The notes beneath the pieces were generated by a model. The model made no database searches. It saw nothing but the letters and a program-made list of their open reading frames with translations, and had not been told where the DNA came from. A DNA stretch of 64,000 nt from Podospora pseudoanserina. Lineage: Eukaryota; Ascomycota; Sordariomycetes; Sordariales; Podosporaceae. Of the stretch, positions 57,037 through 64,000 are shown piece after piece. The position numbers and the translations under genes are program-made. The stretch lies in the NCBI RefSeq assembly GCF_035222485.1, contig NC_085924.1, positions 4,650,001 through 4,714,000 of the forward strand, given 5' to 3'. Numbering within the stretch: position 1 is the first letter of the stretch; each line of letters begins with the position of its first letter.

Positions 57037-57204
57037 CTATTCCCCCCTCTCTCGAGCCTCCTCCTTATCCTTATACTCATCGCAAAGCCTCGTCTCCTTC
57101 CTTTTAGTGATCTTCCTACACCCAAGCGGCTTGTCGCATTCCTTCGTGCTTTGCCCGATTTTCTTGGTGCAGCCGGAGCAGGTGGTATCTATGATGGTGC
57201 ACAT
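57037..57204 (-). CDS. Small cysteine-rich protein (55 aa)
   Basis: A 55-residue frame on the minus strand: MCTIIDTTCSGC near the N-terminus, then ECDKPLGCRK, and TRLCDEYKDKEE before the stop. The cysteines (positions 2, 9, 12, 23, 29, 41) and the start MCTII look like a class of very short cytosolic fungal proteins, probably zinc-binding. There is no signal peptide, so it is not a typical secreted effector. It is intron-free and isolated. The assignment rests on the cysteine pattern alone. Confidence 0.55.
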   Translation of the reverse strand: MCTIIDTTCSGCTKKIGQSTKECDKPLGCRKITKRKETRLCDEYKDKEEARERGE

Positions 57205-59156
57205 GATGGATGATGCTTCTTTTTCTTGAGTTGGATCGAGTATGGCGATGATGAGGAGAAGGCTAAACCAGCCTTAGAATAGAGTGAGCCATGTTTAAAT
57301 ATCCATGACCTCACAAGTTTCTTCGTGGCCTCTTTCGTGAACTATCCGTATCAGAAGGACACCAAACGTCATTTCACAACTAGAGGCGTTTGATGCCACT
57401 TGTTAACAGGCAGAGCCGATAATATCCAGACAACAGCTCAGACAATGCTTGATCAAGCCATCACACGACTGCGGCTGTCTTCATCGTCTCATCTGCAATC
57501 CATCCCGGCGACCAATGCTCCACTCGTCAAGGCGGGAATCAGAGTCTTCCAGGCACCGAACTGGATCCAAGCAACCAAAATGTGCAGCGTTTTAAGTTTT
57601 ATCAGCGAGGTTTTGTCTGTGTGCCCAGCTCCAGAGCCTCAGGCCGCCGACCAGTTTCTCTGTTGAGTGGAATCGGGCTTCTGGGCCGGAAAGTTCGAAG
57701 TATTTGTTAGCGTGCATAGGCCATGCAGAGACAAGTAAAAATCAAGCCTGTTCTGCTCCCGTTGCCATCTCTTCATTTTCATCCTTTCATAATTCACCTC
57801 CATTATGTGGTCCAAGTATTTGGATGCAATGCTACGCCAACATCAACAACATGTCTCACAACAACTCCACAAAGAGCAATGTCGACAACACATCAGTTAC
57901 GCCTGACCCGCAGAGTAGAGCACGAGGCGATTCAACATCGTCCGCCGTTGACATGGACTGATACTGCGTGCGGGCAGATTTCATTTACAACAACGCCGCA
58001 AACAACGGCACCACTGAGGTTGAAAGACCGAGAACCACAAGGCATGCTCCCCCCGTGGTCAGGGACTGGGTCCCTGATGAGCATATCAGCGCACGGGAGA
58101 GATGCGTCTAATCGTAGACATGTGCTGATCCAGAGGGCGCGTCTTCCCAAACAGCTGGGTTGTTTCGAGGAAGGGGGTAAGGGTACCTAGAGAGATGGAA
58201 ATTGCATGTGAACATCAATAACAATCCTGCTGTCCACGACCGCACTATCCCCCACTTTCCTGTCAAGCCGAAGAGCTCTTCAATCTTTCTCTTTTCGTGT
58301 TTTCCACTCCCTCGTTTCCTCCCTCATTATCACACACTACCCCTCCACCACACCCATTGATACTTGCTTAATTTTATTTTTTGTTTTGCTGGCCTTCTCT
58401 CCATTCCGTCCTTCGACTTTCTCGACTGCCAAGTTCCGACCTGTTCATTTTCATTGATTTCCCACTCGACTCTTCCTTCCACATCCTCGTTACTCCTCGC
58501 TCCATTTTCCACCTTTGTTTTTTTTCTTCTTCGACTTTCCTCCCCCCGAGATTTTGGTTTTCCAAGTAGGGGTCGCGCAAGAGATGCTGGGAATAGCCCA
58601 GGTTTGCGCGCACGACTCTGGGGGTGTCATGGTAATTTTTAGAGTTACCCTAGGCCGAGCGTGTTTGGTTTTTGGACATTTTGGCTGTCGGTCTGGTTCT
58701 GGCTTCTTTTTTGTTTCGCTGCCGAGCACGTGAGTATGATGGCGTTAACTTTTGGAGGGCTTGAACTGGTCGCTGCCGCCGGTGACTGAGCAGGAATTTT
58801 GTCTCTTTGATGTCACATCATGGGGGGACACGGGGGGAGAAGTTGGCATACTAGTGTTGTGGGGAAGTGAAGGCTAACACTGCGGCGCATTTTTATTTTT
58901 TCTCTTATTTTTATTTAGGAATCTTGTTATTTTTCTCAGAACGCTGGGTAACCCCCGATATTTGAAGAAAAGATCGATGACCACAGCCAAAAAGATATAT
59001 CACACCATCGTCGGAGAGACTTAGCTGAAACTTGTGCTAACCATCTGGTCAGCTTGCTATTATTCGACCCCATCTCCAAGACGAAAAGGATAGACAGTGA
59101 TGATGATGATGCCCCATCTCTTGTCCCCTCCACCACCCTCCCCCCGCCACACCTTC
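57205..59156. other. Gene-free region
   Basis: About 1.95 kb. From 58230 to 58560 the plus strand is strongly pyrimidine-rich (tctttctcttttcg, then ttccactccctcgtttcctc), like a long fungal promoter or leader, but no gene follows on the plus strand. Short frames near 57.4-58.2 kb show no family resemblance. Confidence 0.5.
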
Positions 59157-60083
59157 CTAGCCAATAGTAGCATTCTTGAAAAACAAATTCGACCTCCTAT
59201 CCCCCGCAACACCGCTCGCGAAGCCCAAAAATAATCTTGTCTGGCCCGCTGCCGTCCGATAGACGGCCATGCCTTCTGCTTCCCTGAAAACAAGACTCTC
59301 TCCCGCCTTTGTCAACGTCGGTCCTTGCACCAGCAACCCAGTGTTCATGTCGACAGTTGCCACTTGAGAGTTGACGCCGCCCCCTGTGACGTCGTAGCTG
59401 TCGCCCCATAAGAGGTACAAGTGCCTGCCATGCGCGGCGTACCCCTGAAACGCGCCGCCGAGCGTGGTGATTGTTGGGATTTTGAAGTTTACCAAGGGGG
59501 ACGAAAAGTCGCCTGCTGTGGCGGCGGCGAGGGTGTAGACGGCCATGTGCTTGCCTGATCCGGAGAGGTGATAACGCACTATTAGACGGTTGTTTACTGG
59601 GTCGATTGAGCAGGTGAATTCGGTTGCTGCTGGGATGGGTTTGAATTTTTGGAGGGTGGGACTTGAGGCTGAGAGGGAGGTTCCGGAGGTGAATTTGAAA
59701 CGGGCTAGGCGGGTGCCGTAGCCGTTGGAGTTGGCGTCAACTTCTGTCCAGAGGTAGGTAGAGGTTCCGACTGCTTGCGCGCCGAAAGACACGCCGTGGC
59801 CGAAGCCAGTCAGGTGCATATACCCTACCTGGTTGCCGGAAAAGTCGAGCTGGGTTATGCAGAGGTTGCCAAGGGAGGAGTCGGCGCCGTTGCGGCGCTG
59901 GGAGACGAAGAGGCGCGCGTTGGTGTTGTCGAAGGTGAAGGATTGTTGGACGGTGGAGTCGTGGAGGGTTTTGTGGCGGAAGAGGTCGTAGGAAGGTTTG
60001 GTCAGGTCGAAACGGGGGGAAGAGGGGAGTTGGGCGAGGGTGAGTGGAAGGGAAATGGAAAGGAAGAGGGTGAGGGGGTGCAT
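59157..60083 (-). CDS. Secreted TagC/P68-RBP-like beta-propeller protein
   Basis: 308 residues without introns. A signal peptide (MHPLTLFLSISLPLTLAQ) is present. The body resembles proteins annotated in actinobacteria and some fungi as teichoic acid biosynthesis protein C, a beta-propeller fold: FDLTKPSYDLFRHKTLHDST, QSFTFDNTNARLFVSQRR, LCITQLDFSGNQVGYMHLTG, YLWTEVDANSNGYGTRLARF. Fungi have no teichoic acid, so the name is only a homology label. An extracellular carbohydrate-binding or -cleaving role is inference. No catalytic residues can be assigned. The patchy distribution I recall suggests transfer from bacteria. The gene's coding strand is C-rich at its 5' end and G-rich at its 3' end, and the skew extends beyond the start codon. 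Confidence 0.75.
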   Translation of the reverse strand: MHPLTLFLSISLPLTLAQLPSSPRFDLTKPSYDLFRHKTLHDSTVQQSFTFDNTNARLFVSQRRNGADSSLGNLCITQLDFSGNQVGYMHLTGFGHGVSFGAQAVGTSTYLWTEVDANSNGYGTRLARFKFTSGTSLSASSPTLQKFKPIPAATEFTCSIDPVNNRLIVRYHLSGSGKHMAVYTLAAATAGDFSSPLVNFKIPTITTLGGAFQGYAAHGRHLYLLWGDSYDVTGGGVNSQVATVDMNTGLLVQGPTLTKAGESLVFREAEGMAVYRTAAGQTRLFLGFASGVAGDRRSNLFFKNATIG

Positions 60084-63000
60084 TTTGCTAGTTTGGGAAG
60101 GCGAGGGGGAGGAAGAGGGTGAGGAGAAGAGATGGAAAAGAAAAAGGGGAGACGGGGTGGGTGGTGATGGATGAGGCTGGGTGTTTATGTGTGTATTCAG
60201 TGTGGCATCCTGGTGTTATGGGCTTTAGAATACCAATGGCGGCCCGCGCCGAGCTCCAAGGTGAATACCTACGTATGCATGTCACGCCTTACCCCTGGAA
60301 GTAAGCTCTACACAACTATTGTCCCGTTGAAACTACGCCATCCTAATGAGGAAGGTTGATATGGCGCGATTAGCGCCAGGGAATGGCATCGAGGGGTTGA
60401 AGGAATTAACTGGGGTAGATGTGTTTATAAATGGCGCACTAGTTGCTGGCTGCAGCACGGCCTTTTCTTCACAATCAAGAGGTTGGTATGAAATAGAGGG
60501 GAGTTGTGGTGGTAGCCAACCAATGATCATGGCTGGCTTATCAACGTGCAGTTTTGGAGTTGCAGAATTCCAACCAGACACGCACCCCGTTTATAGATCC
60601 TGTTAGATTCACCTACTTAGGGATCAACCATTTAGCTTTATTTATGTAAATAGGTAGTGAGTGCAGGGTAGGTAGGGAGAGGAAGTGTGACAGCTCGGTC
60701 AGAGAATATGTGTTGCTGATGAAATGCGGAGCCAATGAGTGCGAGTTTTGATGTGGAAAAAACTAGACTTTTTGAGCAGAGTTGCCTTCTCTAGCTGGTT
60801 GATGTCCCTCATGGTCATCATATATCTCTAAAGGGTGCTTTTTACCTGTTAACAGTTGTCCTGGCTTGATATGATCCAAGACGGGAAATCCAAAAGTTCT
60901 TCCGCGCAGTTTCAACAACCCGTTTTGTGCGCCTTTTGCCACGATACGTGTCCCCGTCAGCAACATCAGAAGCCATTCCTCAAATAGAGTTAATTTCAAG
61001 TGTCTTAGGAAAGGGCTGTATATTCTGAAGGGTGAGGAGAATACACTGCACGGGTCGTGCTGGAGGGGCGGCGTTGCATAGCATGTGGGTTTGCCACCAG
61101 TGGTGGCTCGAGTAGGTACCTATCAAAAGGGGCTGAAGCCACGGCGCACACAGCGTTGAATCTCAGCTTGCCTCTGACATACCCATAGACGAGACCATGA
61201 CCCTGCGCTGCGACTTGGCCCTGAGTTTCTTAACATCGCTATATGGGCCTCAAGGTAATCTCCGCCACATCAGATGCGATCTGCAAGGTTGAAGTACCAC
61301 AAGATATGCCCCTTTACAGCTCCGCTTGGAAAGGTGTCTTGCTCGCTAGTGGCGATAGCGAGTCGCTACCAAGAGTCTCGACATTGACAGTCGAACTCAT
61401 CGGTTCACTCTAACCTGAATGGAGTTTCCTGGAGTGTATTATTCATGAAGGACAGGTTGCCTATGGACTCGTATCAATTACACCAGAGTTGCAAGCACGT
61501 TAAAAAGAAAGAGCACGTCAAATGATGGGAAGCCAGAGGTCTTGTTGGTATGGCATGACAGATGACCAATCCTCAGTGCTCTTTGATAACAGGTCCACTG
61601 TGAGCCAGCTGGGCTCGCATGATATCACTCCATGGCCTCATTCTCTCCGAATACGCCAGCAAGCAACAAAAGACATGGTGATTTCGGCGGCGATGCCGTC
61701 ATCAGTCGGCCCGTCCGCTTGCCCTGTCCGGAACCCATTCTAGCCAGGCTGGAGCAACCGTACACCGACTTGAAGACCTTGGACAACCGTCCTTGATATT
61801 CATCAATCAATCCCACGCGCCATCTCAACATACAACCTGCCCCCAGAGCAGATTGATTGCCTTACGGCCGTCAACGGTAACGCCTCAACCGCCACTGGCG
61901 TCGCGCCACCCTGCAAGCCCAACCGTTCAGAGGCTGTTTGATGCAAATGACGCCTGTCCCCCCTGACGATCAAAACAGCATAATCGCCAAGCAGCGCAAA
62001 CTGGCTCGCTCGATCTTTGTGAGACCGCGACCAACTGCCAATCACTCTAACACCGGAGCTGACGGGGGCGGAGACTTTAACAGCTTTTGCTTAGGACTGG
62101 ACGGTAGGGCGACGGTGCAAAAAAACGTTGAAGCGGCTTGGTCTCGGAGAGGAGGATCGGGATGTCTAGTACAACAGCTATTGCCGTGATGGCGATGACG
62201 GAGCGGAGTGGGATGTGAACGGGGTGTGCTCCTCTTCGGTCCCGAGCAGGTGGAATGGGACAGTCATGAATGATGTGATTTTGGCGGTTAGAATTTCTCC
62301 CGGCAAAGACGAACAGAGTGTGGAAGGGAATTTGCGAGTCGTAAACAGAGCACGATTCGGAGGCGAAGGAGGAGGAAATAACCGACCGAGCCTTCAGTCG
62401 GGGTGGACAAGATCTGGCGGCTGCAAAGTGGTGCCAGTAAAGATGTCGTTCATGTCGGACATTTTCCATTTACGCGCGTGTGCTTGGAGCTGGGGGTGGT
62501 CCTTGTCAGTCGGGGGACAACCCCTGTGCGTCAAAAGTCCCGTCTTGTTACCCCCCCACATACGTACCGTTGTCAAATTGGGAAGGATGCAGGTCGTGTA
62601 ACAGTGGACAGTGGGTATCAGCAAGTGCCGTTTGAAGCCGGTGCCGGGGGAGACATCTCGCGCCCGGGCTTGCCTGCGGTGCCGCGCCTGTCTCTGATGC
62701 AAAGTCTGTGGAGGTCTCTTGTGGGATCAAAACAGTCATCGGAGGGCTTGCGTAGTCAAGATGCTGCTTCCAAGACAGGGGCTGTGGTTCATCCAAGCAT
62801 GCAGATACCCAAACGCCAACGCCACGAGGCCAGTCACTCCCTAGAACCGATTTGCGACAACTGCGTCACCTCTCGGCCGAAGCGTAGATATTTCTCATGG
62901 CTGTCTTGGGACCAGAAGCTGACACCCCGCGTGAGGTCTCAGGCTGGGACCAAAATGTCTTGCAGGTCGGATGTCGGAGCGGCAGACTCCGATAAACAAC

Positions 63001-63645
63001 CCTCCCCCTCAGACATGAAGCCCTCACATGTCAAGCTTGCGTGGCTGGCAAGCCACATCGTCCCAAATTTGCCAGGAGCCACCAGCATGGGCGGTGACGG
63101 CATGAGACGGTTTAGCTCGCAGGCCAGTCCCAGGAGAGGGCGATGATCCGTCAGCGATGTTCCTAGCCTCTTGATGTGTTGCGGACGGATGGAGAAGCGA
63201 TAACGACAACTCGACACGAGTGAAGAGGCGTCAAACTCGGCGAGCAGCTGGAGTCTAGACTCCATCATCACAAGTTCCTGAGGTGCGCATGTTAGCATGC
63301 GGTCGACTGAGATTTCACGCCACGCCACTGGTCGGCTGTCCCGTTGGCGCCCACTAGCGCTCAGCTGAGTACCATGGTTGGCGGGTCTGGCCACAGCAAT
63401 ACAGGCGGTGCCAGAGAGCCGCGCCCTTTGGAACGAGACACCAGGTCTCTCTGCCTTGTCTCCGAAAGGGTACCCAATCGTCTTGGCACGCCCCGGCAGG
63501 GGGGGGGTTTGTTGCTGTTGTATATATGCCGCCGACGGACACCCTCGTTGTCTGGTCTGATACCTCCCAGATCCTTCCATCTATCAGTCATCATTCCAAC
63601 AAATACCAACCAACTCACCAACACACACACACATACACACACAAT
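60084..63645. other. Long gene-free region
   Basis: About 3.5 kb. Several frames of 60-250 codons exist on both strands, but none shows recognisable motifs, and overlapping frames are equally long. I see no RNA gene or transposon terminus. Composition is normal, without RIP signature. Confidence 0.5.
63619..63643 (+). repeat. (AC)n microsatellite in a 5' leader
   Basis: About 12 AC units with one AT interruption, ending three bases before the ATG of the reductase gene. Confidence 0.9.
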
Positions 63646-64000
63646 ATGGTTTCGCCAAAAGATTTGGTATTGATAACAGGGGCCACGGGCCATGTAGGGT
63701 CGTGGACTCTGGTGCAACTGCTTCGAGAGGGATATCGGGTCCGGGCCGCCGTTCGATCCCATGCAAAAGCTGCTGCTGTTCTTGCAAGACCACAAATCCA
63801 GGCACTCAACCCAGGACACCGACTCTCCTTCATCATTGTGCCCGATATCACGGTCCCCGGTGCTTACGACAACGCTGTCGAGGGCGCAACACACATCATC
63901 CACATTGCTTCGCCACTGGCCTCAGGTGGTAACGGCGTACCGCTCAGTCAACACGATGCGCATTTCATCCAGCCAGCTGTGCGCGGTACCATCAGCCTCC
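63646..64000 (+). CDS. Extended SDR (NAD(P)-dependent reductase, DFR/GRE2-like), 5' part
   Basis: The frame opens at ATG 63646 (MVSPKDLVLITGATGHVGSW) and is still open at the window end after 118 codons. The glycine-rich loop TGATGHVGS binds NAD(P) in extended short-chain reductases. It is followed by LVQLLREGYRVRAAVRS, whose Arg after the second strand favours NADPH. AVEGATHIIHIASPLA is the conserved strand before the active site. The catalytic Ser-Tyr-Lys lie outside the window. Close families are dihydroflavonol reductase, Gre2-type methylglyoxal reductase and related aldehyde/ketone reductases. The substrate is unknown. Confidence 0.85.
   Translation, partial: MVSPKDLVLITGATGHVGSWTLVQLLREGYRVRAAVRSHAKAAAVLARPQIQALNPGHRLSFIIVPDITVPGAYDNAVEGATHIIHIASPLASGGNGVPLSQHDAHFIQPAVRGTISL

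Noticed and set aside
57704-58190. Two overlapping plus-strand frames (85 and 155 codons)
   Set aside because: Ser/Thr/Asn-rich, mutually overlapping, without recognisable features.
62403-63580. Frames of 247 codons (plus) and 213 codons (minus) overlapping each other
   Set aside because: Both strands are equally open, with no motif, signal peptide or splice pattern. I cannot support either as a gene.

Overview
This is genomic DNA of a filamentous ascomycete, most likely a Sordariomycete. The grounds are short introns (46-69 bp) with GT..AG ends and CTAAC-type branch points, an intron-bearing tRNA-Lys, secreted glycoside hydrolases, a Fung_rhodopsin-type membrane protein, a fungal tyrosinase, and transposons eroded by C-to-T/G-to-A changes of the kind left by repeat-induced point mutation (RIP). 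The species cannot be named from the sequence alone.

Layout. 0-9 kb: 3' end of an FAD monooxygenase, an exo-beta-glucosaminidase-type GH2 enzyme, a broken VWA-domain gene, and a cytochrome P450 (minus). 9.6-14.3 kb: a decayed gene of an unnamed family, an AT-rich relic, pogo/Fot1-type DNA transposon copy 1, and a solo LTR. 15-24 kb: ordinary gene-bearing DNA with a 7-TM membrane protein, tRNA-Lys, a GH43 enzyme, an MDR oxidoreductase and a tyrosinase. 24-30 kb: gene-poor DNA with several degenerate copies of the same unnamed family. 30-46 kb: a transposon block with pogo copy 2, then pogo copy 3 carrying a complete 7.5-kb Ty3/Gypsy retrotransposon. 46-60 kb: a truncated P-loop ATPase gene, a second GH43-like enzyme, a frameshifted F-box/ankyrin gene, a membrane-anchored thioredoxin, a 55-residue cysteine-rich protein, and a secreted TagC-like beta-propeller. 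60-63.6 kb: gene-poor. 63.6 kb to the end: the start of a Rossmann-fold reductase.

The main find is a minus-strand gene that begins near 48.0 kb, is interrupted at 45.7 kb by the nested transposons, and resumes in frame at 36.3 kb. Upstream it encodes a cellular RNA-dependent RNA polymerase (catalytic DLDGD motif). Downstream it encodes a UPF1/SDE3/Hrr1-like SF1 helicase with Walker A and all later motifs. This looks like one RNA-silencing gene (RdRP fused to an SF1 helicase). Besides the insertion it carries at least one nonsense codon and three frameshifts. The insertion sites are clean: a TA duplication for pogo, CGGTA for Gypsy.

A second pattern cuts across at least ten gene loci. The plus strand changes from strongly C(A)-rich to strongly G(T)-rich over about 0.3-2 kb inside the gene, always in that order, and the change spreads into UTRs and introns. 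Several genes (VWA, RdRP-helicase, F-box/ankyrin) carry isolated single-base frameshifts. These could be real decay or, in part, assembly indels.
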